In this document: positions 53,726 through 62,182 of the stretch, piece after piece
Position numbering within the stretch: position 1 is the stretch's first letter
Layout of the letters: every line of letters begins with the position of its first letter
Assembly: GCF_014207845.1 (NCBI RefSeq)
Contig: NZ_JACHLC010000001.1
Location: 1,922,001-1,986,000, forward strand
DNA: 64,000 bases
Reading direction: 5' to 3'
Source: Chryseobacterium shigense
Lineage (GTDB): Bacteria; Bacteroidota; Bacteroidia; Flavobacteriales; Weeksellaceae
Position numbers and translations under genes: made by a program
Notes under the pieces: generated by a model
Database searches by the model: none
What the model was told of the DNA's origin: nothing
Seen by the model: the letters and a program-made list of their open reading frames with translations, nothing else

Positions 53726-54709
53726 ATGAAATACGCAAAAAATATTCTTGAAACGATAGGAAATACACCTCTTGTAAAACTTAACAAAGTATTGGGTGAA
53801 GATTTTCCTGCTCTTGTTCTGGCGAAAGTAGAAACATTCAATCCGGGAAATTCCGTAAAGGACAGAATGGCCCTTAAAATGATAGAAGATGCCGAAAAAG
53901 ACGGCAGATTAAAGCCTGGCGGTACCATTATTGAAGGTACTTCAGGAAATACCGGGATGGGACTGGCTCTTGCAGCCATCATCAAAGGCTACAAATGTAT
54001 TTTTGTAACCAATTCCAAGCAGTCGAAAGAAAAATGTGATATTCTCCGTGCTGTAGGAGCTGAAGTTATTGTATGCCCTACTGACGTAAAACCTACAGAT
54101 CCGCGTTCTTATTATTCAGTTTCCAAAAGGCTGGCTAATGAAACAGAAAACGGATGGTATGTAAACCAATATGACAACTTATCCAACAGAGCAGCTCATT
54201 ATGAGTCTACAGCTCCTGAAATCTGGGAACAGACGGAAGGTAAACTTACCCATTTTGTAGTGGGTGCCGGAACAGGAGGTACCATTACAGGTTGCGGAAC
54301 ATTCTTCAAGGAAAAAAATGCAGATATCAAGGTAATAGGAGTTGACACTTACGGTTCTATTCTGAAAGAATTCCATGAGACGGGTGAACTTCATTACGAT
54401 CATGCTTACACGTACATCACAGAAGGAATCGGGGAAGATATCATTCCTGAAAATTACGACATGTCTGTGATCGATCATTTTGAAAAAGTAACGGATAAGG
54501 ACGGTGCTGTTTACGCAAGAAAACTGGCTAAAGAAGAAGGAATTTTCTGCGGATATTCTGCGGGAAGCGCTATTGCTTCTTTAATTCAGATGAAAGACCA
54601 GTTTACCAAAGACGATGTGATTGTTGTTCTGCTTCACGACCACGGTTCAAGATATGTAGGGAAAATCTACAATGATGAGTGGATGAAGGAAATGGGCTGG
54701 TTAGATTAA
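53726..54709 (+). CDS. PLP-dependent cysteine synthase / cystathionine beta-synthase-like enzyme
   Basis: 327 residues. PLP Lys45 in NPGNSVKDRMAL, phosphate-binding GTSGNTGMGLA, GAGTGGTITGCG and the C-terminal HDHGSRYVGKIYNDEWM. The length fits a synthase without a CBS regulatory domain. It makes cysteine from acetylserine and sulfide, or cystathionine from serine and homocysteine; the HDHGSRY tail favours the CBS-type. Followed by a terminator. Confidence 0.87.
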   Translation: MKYAKNILETIGNTPLVKLNKVLGEDFPALVLAKVETFNPGNSVKDRMALKMIEDAEKDGRLKPGGTIIEGTSGNTGMGLALAAIIKGYKCIFVTNSKQSKEKCDILRAVGAEVIVCPTDVKPTDPRSYYSVSKRLANETENGWYVNQYDNLSNRAAHYESTAPEIWEQTEGKLTHFVVGAGTGGTITGCGTFFKEKNADIKVIGVDTYGSILKEFHETGELHYDHAYTYITEGIGEDIIPENYDMSVIDHFEKVTDKDGAVYARKLAKEEGIFCGYSAGSAIASLIQMKDQFTKDDVIVVLLHDHGSRYVGKIYNDEWMKEMGWLD

Positions 54710-54742
54710 TCAAAACGAAGGCAAATTCGCCCTTTTAGATAA

Positions 54743-54776
54743 TAAAACTTTGAGCAAAAAGCTCAGAGTTTTTTAT
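54743..54776. terminator. Terminator between convergent genes
   Basis: AAAACTT-T-GAGC (54745-54756 region) pairs with GCTCA-G-AGTTTT, one mismatch, followed by TTTT. It partly overlaps the end of the next minus-strand gene. Confidence 0.75.
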
Positions 54777-55300
54777 TGTTTGATATTTTTCTTTAATACT
54801 TGTTTCAGTGTCTCGTAATCCGCCTTGTTCATCGATTTTTTTGGAAACATGTAATTGTATTTTCCTTCCAGCGAAATAAACTCATCATTAGCATCAAAAC
54901 TTTGAAAATCTTCCCATTTGCTTAATTCTTCCTGATGATTAAGGTTTACGTTAAAAATATCATTATTAAACCGGATCTCATATATGTTGGAATCTTCCAG
55001 CGATTTCAAATACTTGTTCACTTCTTTTTTCCACCGCGAGACTTTATTTATGCTCAAAGAAAGATAAACTGTACACAACAGAAACAGAAAGCTCACAAAA
55101 TACAAGATGCCGAATTTTTCTTTGCTTAAATCATCTTTAAAACAAAACAGAATCAGCAGAATTAATCCTATAACCAAAGTAGTAACCGTCTTTCCTCTCG
55201 TAGTTGATGAAAAAAATAAACTTCCCTGATTACCGCTGAAATAAATTTCTTCGAAATCTTTTCTGTTCACATTTAATGTAATGACTTTCTCTCCACTCAT
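54773..55300 (-). CDS. YcxB-like membrane protein
   Basis: 175 residues. Two helices (VTTLVIGLILLILFCF and FGILYFVSFLFLLCTVYLSL) are followed by a soluble domain with YcxB-type features (LSKWEDFQSFDANDEFISLE, then MFPKKSMNKADYETLKQVL). Function of the family is unknown; membrane-anchored sensor-type roles are suggested. No clear operon partner. Confidence 0.6.
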   Translation of the reverse strand: MSGEKVITLNVNRKDFEEIYFSGNQGSLFFSSTTRGKTVTTLVIGLILLILFCFKDDLSKEKFGILYFVSFLFLLCTVYLSLSINKVSRWKKEVNKYLKSLEDSNIYEIRFNNDIFNVNLNHQEELSKWEDFQSFDANDEFISLEGKYNYMFPKKSMNKADYETLKQVLKKNIKQ

Positions 55301-55343
55301 TTCTTAGAAAATATTAATTCGTTTTTAAGATTACAAAACTAAA

Positions 55344-55646
55344 TCAAATATCTTCATATTGATCATTTATTGCAGAAAGTTTATTCATCAGATCACGGTT
55401 TTCCCTCTTCAGGTCTTTTATTCTTCTCAACATATCATTAATGACCTCCAGACCGGGAAGGTTAATTTCCAGGTCGTAATGCCAGTTGGTAAACCTTTCA
55501 AAAACAGGCAAATCTTCATATAGCAAATAATGGATTTCATTCTCTGTTTCTACATTCAGAAGACCTACATCCACCAGTTCGTCAAAAAAAGTGATCTCTA
55601 TATTGTATATTTTTACGAGTTCTTCCCTCGATATTCTTTCACTCAT
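55344..55646 (-). CDS. cbpM: CbpM-type chaperone modulator
   Basis: 100 residues of a MerR-like HTH: ISREELVKIYNIEITFFDEL then NEIHYLLYEDLPVFERF, and a helical end (LRRIKDLKRENRDLMNKL). CbpM inhibits the J-protein CbpA. The gene directly follows cbpA in the same orientation (3-base gap), as is typical. Confidence 0.88.
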   Translation of the reverse strand: MSERISREELVKIYNIEITFFDELVDVGLLNVETENEIHYLLYEDLPVFERFTNWHYDLEINLPGLEVINDMLRRIKDLKRENRDLMNKLSAINDQYEDI

Positions 55647-55649
55647 GGC

Positions 55650-56564
55650 TTAGGAATTTTTAAGTTGTTCAAAAAGTTCTTTCTGCTTGTCTGTCAGACC
55701 GGTTGGTAATTTTACCTCATACGTCACAAAAAGATCTCCGGACTGCCCTTCTTTTTTATATACCGGAAAACCTTTTCCTTTCAGTCGTACTGTAGTCCCG
55801 TTCTGAGTTTCAGGTTTTACTTTAAGGCTGACGCTGCCATCCAATGTGTTTACTTTTACATCACCGCCCAAAACAGCAGTATACAGGTCTATCGAAACTT
55901 TAGTTTTCAGATCATCACCGATTCTTTCAAAATCAGGATCTATGGGAATATTGAATGTAATGTACAGATCTCCGTTCGGGCCACCGTTAAAACCAGGATT
56001 TCCATGGCCTTTCAGTTTAATCTGCTGACCATCATAAACCCCGGCCGGAATTGTGATCCTTACTTTTTTACCATTGATCTCGAAAGTCTGCGGATGGGTT
56101 TGTGCAGCATCTTTTAAATTCAGATTTAATTCAGCATGAACATCCTGCCCTTTGAATTTCCCTGACGAGCTTCCTCTTGAGCTTCTCCCAAAACCTCCGC
56201 CTGCCCCGCCAAACATACTCTGGAAAAAATCTGAAAAATCAGCCCCTTCCCCAAAATCAGCCCCGGAGTATCCACCGCCACTATAATTCTGTTGCTGATA
56301 CTGTCTTTGTTGTTGCTGTGCTTTTTCATATTCTTCTCCATGCTTCCAGTTTTCTCCATACTTATCATATTTCGTACGGTTTTCCGGGTTGCTGAGAACT
56401 TCATTAGCTTCATTCAGTTCTTTAAATTTTCTTTCTGATTCTTTGTCGTCCGGGTTAAGATCAGGATGAAGTTTTCTGGCCTGTTTTCGGTAGGCTTTCT
56501 TGATGTCATCCTGTGTTGCGCTTTTATCTACGCCTAAAATCTTATAGTAATCTATATAAGCCAT
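55650..56564 (-). CDS. cbpA: DnaJ-class co-chaperone CbpA
   Basis: 304 residues: J-domain (about 1-70; [20 protein letters not shown], conserved HPD in [10 protein letters not shown]), Gly/Ser/Gln-rich linker (about 80-145) and two DnaJ C-terminal beta domains ([34 protein letters not shown]). No zinc-finger, which separates it from DnaJ. Works with DnaK and is regulated by CbpM encoded next. Confidence 0.92.
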   Translation of the reverse strand: MAYIDYYKILGVDKSATQDDIKKAYRKQARKLHPDLNPDDKESERKFKELNEANEVLSNPENRTKYDKYGENWKHGEEYEKAQQQQRQYQQQNYSGGGYSGADFGEGADFSDFFQSMFGGAGGGFGRSSRGSSSGKFKGQDVHAELNLNLKDAAQTHPQTFEINGKKVRITIPAGVYDGQQIKLKGHGNPGFNGGPNGDLYITFNIPIDPDFERIGDDLKTKVSIDLYTAVLGGDVKVNTLDGSVSLKVKPETQNGTTVRLKGKGFPVYKKEGQSGDLFVTYEVKLPTGLTDKQKELFEQLKNS

Positions 56565-56635
56565 AGAAACGATATTTACTCAAATTTATGAAATTTGTCC
56601 CTGAAAATTATATAACAGAGTGTTAAAAATAAACC

Positions 56636-56643
56636 TATCTTTG
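56636..56643 (+). promoter_or_regulatory. -7 box before the symporter gene
   Basis: TATCTTTG matches TANNTTTG exactly, 15 bases before the ATG; no TTG at the right distance was found. Confidence 0.5.
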
Positions 56644-56657
56644 ATAAAAAGCGTTGA

Positions 56658-57857
56658 ATGAAAGAGGTACTTAAAAACTACTCGGGAATTATACTTTTAC
56701 TTCTGGGAATTGTTGCAGGAAGCATTATAGGCATTACAGTTCCGGGCATTGTGGAATATATTAAACCACTGGGAGACATATTCCTGAATCTGCTTTTTGT
56801 GAGTGTGGTACCGCTCGTATTCTTCGCAGTATCCAATTCTATTGCTTCCCTGGAACAGCAGTCTAAATTTGGAAAGATCATTCTTGTAATGGCCTTCACT
56901 TTCCTGTTCTTTATTTTAACAGCAGCTGTTTTTACGATCTGTGCCGTTTACATGTTTCCTGTTTCAGGAGTTTCCGGCAGTTCGGACGTAATTGCAGAAA
57001 CTGCGTCTGAAGAAAATTGGGGCAACCGGATCGTCAGCTTTTTCACCGTTGGGGAATTTACACAGCTTTTTTCAAGGCAAAATATGCTGGCTCTTCTTAT
57101 TTTTGCTTTTATGACAGGGTTTGCAGCCAGAAAGTCCGGGGAGAAAGGATTACCGTTCAGGGTTTTCATTTCTTCCGGATATGAAGTGATGAAAGAATTG
57201 CTTTTATTAATTATGAAACTGGCACCTATTGGGTTGGGGGCTTATTTTGCCTATCAGGTAGCGACTTTAGGCCCACAATTGTTTGGGTTTTACGCTAAAC
57301 CTCTCGGGCTTTATTATATTGCAGGAATTATTTATTTCTTTGTCTTTTTTTCACTGTATGCTTTTATGGCAAACGGGAGGAAAGGGATCAAAAGTTTCTG
57401 GACCAATGCAGCTTACCCCACCCTTACCGCTTTGAGTACATGCAGCAGCTTCGCCACTATGCCTGCCAATCTTCAGGCAGCTTCGAAAATAGGTATCCCG
57501 AATTCCATTGCCAATCTTGTTATTCCTATCGGGACTACACTTCATAAGAACGGCTCTTCCATGTCATCCATTATTAAGATATATGTTGCTTTCCTGATCA
57601 TTGGAAAAGATTTTTTTGATCCTTCCAATTTGCTTCTTGCTTTAGGAATTACGGTTTTCGTAAGTATTGTAGCTGGTGGTATTCCCAATGGCGGATATAT
57701 TGGAGAAATGCTGATGATCTCAGTATATAAGCTACCTCAGGAAGCTGTTCCGGCAGTGATGATTATCGGAACTCTGGTTGATCCTTTAGCCACTGTTCTG
57801 AATGCTGTGGGAGATATTGTGGCGGCTATGTTTGTGAACCGGTTTGTGAAGGTCTGA
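56658..57857 (+). CDS. Dicarboxylate/amino acid:cation symporter (DAACS family)
   Basis: 399 residues, about eight membrane helices and hairpin-type re-entrant loops. Family signatures: NPIGTTLHKNGSS-like motif (VIPIGTTLHKNGSSMS) and FATMPANLQAASKIGIP for substrate, PNGGYIGEMLMISVY and VDPLATVLNAVGDIVAA near the end. Couples uptake of glutamate/aspartate or dicarboxylates to sodium or protons. Stand-alone gene. Confidence 0.92.
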   Translation: MKEVLKNYSGIILLLLGIVAGSIIGITVPGIVEYIKPLGDIFLNLLFVSVVPLVFFAVSNSIASLEQQSKFGKIILVMAFTFLFFILTAAVFTICAVYMFPVSGVSGSSDVIAETASEENWGNRIVSFFTVGEFTQLFSRQNMLALLIFAFMTGFAARKSGEKGLPFRVFISSGYEVMKELLLLIMKLAPIGLGAYFAYQVATLGPQLFGFYAKPLGLYYIAGIIYFFVFFSLYAFMANGRKGIKSFWTNAAYPTLTALSTCSSFATMPANLQAASKIGIPNSIANLVIPIGTTLHKNGSSMSSIIKIYVAFLIIGKDFFDPSNLLLALGITVFVSIVAGGIPNGGYIGEMLMISVYKLPQEAVPAVMIIGTLVDPLATVLNAVGDIVAAMFVNRFVKV

Positions 57858-57964
57858 TGATGTTTAAACATGAAAAATTTAACCGCAGACTTCCCGGATT
57901 TACACAGACTTTTAAGTTAGATTTTATTGTAAGGAATAATAATCTTAACAACTAAATATTAACC

Positions 57965-58348
57965 TTATTCACTTCGTTGTACAGGTTCTAAATTCTCGTA
58001 TTCTTCAGGTGTGAAAAGCCTGTAATGTACTTTAAATGTTTTTCCAAGAGGTGTTTCCAGAGAAAATCCGCCCGGTCCGAAACCATCCGTAACATCTAAC
58101 GTAAAATGTGAATATTTCCAGTATTCGAAAAGATCCCGGTCTATCCAGAACTCGTGATCGTGGATGGTGCCGATCATTGCATCATTCATTCTGGGGAAAA
58201 ATCCCCCTTTCTCGAAGCACTGCGGCTGAGTTCCTTCACAGCACCCTCCTGCCTGGTAAAACATCAGGTCACCATATTTTTTTTCCAGTTCAAAAATAAC
58301 GTCAAGTGCAGCTTCTGTAGCAGATAGTCTTGATATTTTTGTTTCCAT
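57965..58348 (-). CDS. DUF779 protein
   Basis: 127 residues: ATEAALDVIFELEKKYGDLM, then the Cys-rich FYQAGGCCEGTQPQCFEKG and acidic IDRDLFEYWKYSH, hallmark of DUF779. These genes are usually beside ExaC/AldB-type aldehyde dehydrogenases, as here (200 bases downstream of that gene). Function of the family is not known. Confidence 0.92.
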   Translation of the reverse strand: METKISRLSATEAALDVIFELEKKYGDLMFYQAGGCCEGTQPQCFEKGGFFPRMNDAMIGTIHDHEFWIDRDLFEYWKYSHFTLDVTDGFGPGGFSLETPLGKTFKVHYRLFTPEEYENLEPVQRSE

Positions 58349-58408
58349 TTTCTTCTCTTTTGTTTAAACTTAGAAGGACCTTATTTGTTTCATTTAAGAT
58401 ACGAAGAT

Positions 58409-58443
58409 TTAATAAAAGCCCGGCAAAATAAATCCTGCCGGGC
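58409..58443 (-). terminator. Terminator of the aldehyde dehydrogenase gene
   Basis: GCCCGGCA (58418-58425) pairs with TGCCGGGC (58436-58443), 8 bp, and on the minus strand runs into CTTTTATTAAA. Confidence 0.75.
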
Positions 58444-58479
58444 CCATCAATCTATCATAATTTAATTTGAGCCTGCAAT

Positions 58480-58536
58480 TTCCTGAACAGCCCGACCGTT
58501 TTGCCCCGGCAGCGCCGGGGCAAACGGGCACGCCCT
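58480..58536. repeat. GC-rich REP-like palindrome
   Basis: CCGTTTTGCCCCGGC (58496-58510) pairs with GCCGGGGCAAACGG (58514-58527) around a single bulged T, loop AGC. Flanked by CAGCCCGA and GGGCACGCCCT. Much more GC-rich than the surroundings and typical of mobile palindromes of Bacteroidota. Confidence 0.7.
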
Positions 58537-58548
58537 AATATTTAAAAA

Positions 58549-60078
58549 TTAAAAGAAACCTAATTTGTTCTTGTTATAGGAAATCAGCATATTTTTAGTC
58601 TGACGGTAATGATCCAGCATCATCTTATGGTTCTCTCTACCGATTCCTGACTGCTTATATCCTCCAAAAGGCGCTCCTGCCGGATAGGAATGATATTGGT
58701 TCACCCAAACTCTTCCAGCCTGGATCTGGCGTGGAATATTGTACAGCTGATGAGCATCTCTGGTCCAGACTCCTGCTCCAAGTCCGTAGATCGTATCGTT
58801 GGCAATTTTCACAGCTTCTTCTTCGTCTTTGAATGTAGTAAACGCCAGTACAGGCCCGAAAATCTCTTCCTGGAAGATTCTCATTCTGTTATTACCTTTG
58901 AAAATAGTAGGCTGAATATAGAATCCGTCCTGTAAATCGTCTCCTACATTGTTTACATCTCCACCCAACAGAACTTCCGCTCCTTCTTCTTTTCCAAGCT
59001 GGATGTAGGACAGAATTTTATCTTTCTGGATCTGGGAAGCCTGAGCACCCATCATCACAGTTTTATCAAGCGGATTTCCCACTTTGATGGCTTTCACTCT
59101 TTCTATTACTTTTGCAATGAATGCGTCTGCAATATCTTCCTGAACCAGCAATCTTGAAGGACATGTACATATTTCGCCCTGATTCAGTGCAAAAAGAACA
59201 GCTCCTTCAATTGCTTTATCCAGAAATTCATCATCTGCATCCATTACCGAGCTGAAGAAAACGTTTGGAGATTTCCCTCCCAGCTCAAGTGTTACAGGGA
59301 TAATATTCTCTGTTGCATACTGCATTACCAGACGCCCTGTTGCCGTAGAGCCTGTGAATGCTGCTTTAGATACTTTCGGATTGGTTACCAGAGCTCTTCC
59401 CAATTCCGCCCCGAAGCCATTAACAATATTGATAACACCGGCAGGTAAAAGATCACCGATAATTTCCATTAAAACCATGATGGAAACGGGAGTACTTTCA
59501 GCAGGCTTCAATACAACGCAGTTTCCTGCAGCCAATGCCGGAGCTAATTTCCATACCGCCATTAATATCGGGAAATTCCACGGGATGATCTGGGCAATTA
59601 CTCCCAGCGGTTCATGAACGATCAGGGAAACTGTATCTTTATCCAGTTCATTATGTGAGCCCTCTTCTGCACGTACCACAGACGCAAAATATCTGAAATG
59701 GTCTATGGCGAGAGGTAAATCCGCAGCCAATGTTTCTCTTACTGCCTTTCCGTTGTCTATGGTTTCAACAATGGCAATGTATTCAAGGTTCTGCTCGATT
59801 CTGTCTGCTATTTTATTCAGTATAATGCTTCTTTCTGTGGATGAAGTATTTTTCCATGTTTGGAATGCTTTTTCAGCGGCATTTACAGCCAGTTCCAAGT
59901 CTTCTTTGGAAGAATGGGCTACCTGGGTGAAGTTTTTACCATTCACCGGTGAAACTACATTGAAGTACTGCCCGTTTACAGGAGGAGTAAATTTACCGTC
60001 AATATAGTTATCATATTTGTTTTTGAATTCAGGCCACTGGAAAGCGGTCTCTGATTTCGGTTCTGTCATAGTGCTCAT
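58549..60078 (-). CDS. NAD(P)-dependent aldehyde dehydrogenase (AldB/ExaC type)
   Basis: 509 residues. Cofactor-site PWNFPILMAVWKLAPALAAG, catalytic Glu265 in VTLELGGKSPN, nucleophile Cys304 in NQGEICTCPSRLL, and the C-terminal GRENHKMMLDHYRQTKNMLI typical of AldB/ExaC. Oxidises aldehydes such as acetaldehyde or lactaldehyde. Partner DUF779 downstream and the divergent AraC-type regulator upstream suggest controlled alcohol/aldehyde catabolism. Confidence 0.92.
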   Translation of the reverse strand: MSTMTEPKSETAFQWPEFKNKYDNYIDGKFTPPVNGQYFNVVSPVNGKNFTQVAHSSKEDLELAVNAAEKAFQTWKNTSSTERSIILNKIADRIEQNLEYIAIVETIDNGKAVRETLAADLPLAIDHFRYFASVVRAEEGSHNELDKDTVSLIVHEPLGVIAQIIPWNFPILMAVWKLAPALAAGNCVVLKPAESTPVSIMVLMEIIGDLLPAGVINIVNGFGAELGRALVTNPKVSKAAFTGSTATGRLVMQYATENIIPVTLELGGKSPNVFFSSVMDADDEFLDKAIEGAVLFALNQGEICTCPSRLLVQEDIADAFIAKVIERVKAIKVGNPLDKTVMMGAQASQIQKDKILSYIQLGKEEGAEVLLGGDVNNVGDDLQDGFYIQPTIFKGNNRMRIFQEEIFGPVLAFTTFKDEEEAVKIANDTIYGLGAGVWTRDAHQLYNIPRQIQAGRVWVNQYHSYPAGAPFGGYKQSGIGRENHKMMLDHYRQTKNMLISYNKNKLGFF

Positions 60079-60219
60079 ATTAGTATCATTTTTATTTTAG
60101 TAATGCCAAATTACATTTCCCGGTGAAAAATAGATAGCACAATCGTATAAAAACACTTCAAAATAGTGCAGATATTTAATTTTATAATTTTATTAACAGC
60201 AGTGAAGGTCTAAAATTTA

Positions 60220-60227
60220 TATATTTG
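60220..60227 (+). promoter_or_regulatory. -7 box before the AraC regulator gene
   Basis: TATATTTG matches TANNTTTG exactly, 30 bases before the ATG at 60257. This gap of 178 bases to the aldehyde dehydrogenase start should also hold the operator. Confidence 0.5.
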
Positions 60228-60256
60228 AGTGATTGGGTTTTACAAAATGTTTAGAA

Positions 60257-61183
60257 ATGAATAACAATAATAAATTTTTATTAAATACTCCTGAATTAAA
60301 GAAGGAAAGCCAGTTATTGAACCTTGTTGAAAACCAGACAAAATTCAATCTAAACAACTGTGAATTTAGTATTTACGAGACTCACAAAGCTGCTTTTGGG
60401 GTTAAGCTTCACTTTGAGAATATTGCTTTTACGGCTATGCTGAGAGGCAAAAAACATATGAAGCTGGATAATAAAACAAATTATTTTGATTATTTCCCGG
60501 GAGAAAGTGTTCTTGTAGCCCCGGGAGAAACCATGATCATTGATTTCCCGGAAGCGGATGAATCTCCTACCCAATGCATTTCTTTAAGCCTTAATCCTGA
60601 ATTTATAGAGGATTCTCTTAATTATTTAAATTACAGCCTTCCTAAAGTGGATGAAACTTCACAGTGGAATATCCAGCTGGATGAGTTTTTTCTTTTTAAC
60701 AATAAATCTTTAGCGTCTGCTACCAATAATATCATGAGAATTGCAATGGATGATAATTCGCAGAAAGATATTATGGCAGATTTCGCATTGAAAGAACTTC
60801 TGATCAGGCTTATGCAGACCCAGGCCAGAAGCATGGTAGAAAAAAATATTGCCAAAAATAAATCAAGGATAGGTTTTGCAGTGGATTATATCAGGAAAAA
60901 CCTTCATCAGAAACTCTCCATAGACAGTATTGCAAAGCTTGCCTACGTGAGCAAATCCAATTTCTTTAAAATGTTCAAGGATGAATTGGGAACTTCTCCC
61001 AATGATTTTATTCTTCAGGAAAGAATTAATAGGGCAAAAGAACTGCTTGCGGGACAGAACAGTATTAAGGAAACTGCCTACCAGACAGGATTTTCAGACA
61101 CGAATTATTTTACACGGGTATTTAAACAGCTGGTTGGCGTTACTCCGAAAAGTTACCAGAATGGAATGATCTTCCTTGATTAG
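60257..61183 (+). CDS. AraC-family transcriptional regulator
   Basis: 308 residues from ATG at 60257; a TTG at 60233 would add eight. N-terminal cupin-like sensing domain (about 20-140; FPGESVLVAPGETMIIDFPE) and a C-terminal double HTH (SIDSIAKLAYVSKSNFFKMF and IKETAYQTGFSDTNYFTRVF). Divergent from the aldehyde dehydrogenase gene, so probably activates it in response to an alcohol or aldehyde. Followed after 11 bases by a secreted esterase. Confidence 0.9.
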   Translation: MNNNNKFLLNTPELKKESQLLNLVENQTKFNLNNCEFSIYETHKAAFGVKLHFENIAFTAMLRGKKHMKLDNKTNYFDYFPGESVLVAPGETMIIDFPEADESPTQCISLSLNPEFIEDSLNYLNYSLPKVDETSQWNIQLDEFFLFNNKSLASATNNIMRIAMDDNSQKDIMADFALKELLIRLMQTQARSMVEKNIAKNKSRIGFAVDYIRKNLHQKLSIDSIAKLAYVSKSNFFKMFKDELGTSPNDFILQERINRAKELLAGQNSIKETAYQTGFSDTNYFTRVFKQLVGVTPKSYQNGMIFLD

Positions 61184-61194
61184 ATATTTCTACC

Positions 61195-62130
61195 ATGAAA
61201 TTCCTGCTCTCTTTTGCTTTTGTATGGTTTACTTCAACACTCTACCATGCCCAATCTAGCGAAAAATATCAGATTTCTCCTGCACTGGAGCAAATTCCTT
61301 TATGGCCTCACAACATGCCGGATACTTCGGGTTCAAGGGAGTCTGAAACAATCAGTGATAAAGGATCTGTTACCAATGTTTCAAACCCGAGGCTTATTGT
61401 TCATCAACCGAAAAATCCCAATGGTATAGCCATTTTAGTGATCAGCGGAGGCGGATATGCCCACATTGAACTGGGAAAAGAAAGTACTCCTGCAGCCAAT
61501 TGGCTTCAATCGGAAGGAATAACCGCTTTTGAACTGATCTACCGGTTACCACAGGAAAACTGGAAAACCACAAACGTTCCTTTTGAAGATGCCCAGCGTG
61601 CTATACGAATGATCCGCAGCCTTGCCCAAAATTATAATATTGATCCCAATAAAGTAGGGATCCTGGGATTTTCAGCGGGCGGACATCTTGCGGGTTACAC
61701 TTCAGCCAGGCCAGATCAAAAGCTTTATGCACCTATTGACCATATAGATACCCTATCAGCCAGACCTGATTTTACAGGGTTAATTTATCCTGTGATCTCA
61801 ATGCTTCCGCCTAATAATAAAACCCATTCTTACAAAAGTATTCTTGGAAAAACTTCTTCAAAAGAACAGGAAATTGCTTATTCAGTGGAAAAACAGGTGA
61901 ATGAAAATATGCCTATAACTTTCATTACCCAGGCCGCAGATGATCCAATTTCTCCCGTTGACAACAGCTTTTTGATGTATTCAGCTTTAAACAAAGCTCA
62001 TGTACCGGCGGAAATGCATATTTTCCAGACTGGCGGACATGGCTGGGGATTGGGTAAAAAAGGAAGCCCTGTCAGCAGCTGGCCGGATCTTTTTAAAAAA
62101 TGGGCACAGCAAAACGGATTCTGGAAGTAA
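61195..62130 (+). CDS. Secreted alpha/beta hydrolase (acetylxylan-esterase/BD-FAE-like)
   Basis: 311 residues. Signal peptide MKFLLSFAFVWFTSTLYHAQ, oxyanion motif ILVISGGGYAHIELG, nucleophile LGFSAGGHLAGYT (Ser near 173), Asp in QAADDPISPVDN and His in TGGHGWGLG. Matches secreted BD-FAE-type or acetylxylan esterases. Probably cleaves acyl groups from polysaccharides; the substrate is not known. Close behind the AraC-type gene. Confidence 0.85.
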   Translation: MKFLLSFAFVWFTSTLYHAQSSEKYQISPALEQIPLWPHNMPDTSGSRESETISDKGSVTNVSNPRLIVHQPKNPNGIAILVISGGGYAHIELGKESTPAANWLQSEGITAFELIYRLPQENWKTTNVPFEDAQRAIRMIRSLAQNYNIDPNKVGILGFSAGGHLAGYTSARPDQKLYAPIDHIDTLSARPDFTGLIYPVISMLPPNNKTHSYKSILGKTSSKEQEIAYSVEKQVNENMPITFITQAADDPISPVDNSFLMYSALNKAHVPAEMHIFQTGGHGWGLGKKGSPVSSWPDLFKKWAQQNGFWK

Positions 62131-62131
62131 A

Positions 62132-62157
62132 AAAGCACTCCGGTAGTGGAATGCTTT
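62132..62157 (+). terminator. Weak terminator-like hairpin
   Basis: AAAGCACTCC pairs with GGAATGCTTT with one C-A mismatch; only a weak T run follows (GCTGTATTG). Serves the esterase gene if active. Confidence 0.45.
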
Positions 62158-62182
62158 GCTGTATTGATTATGACTAATAAAT

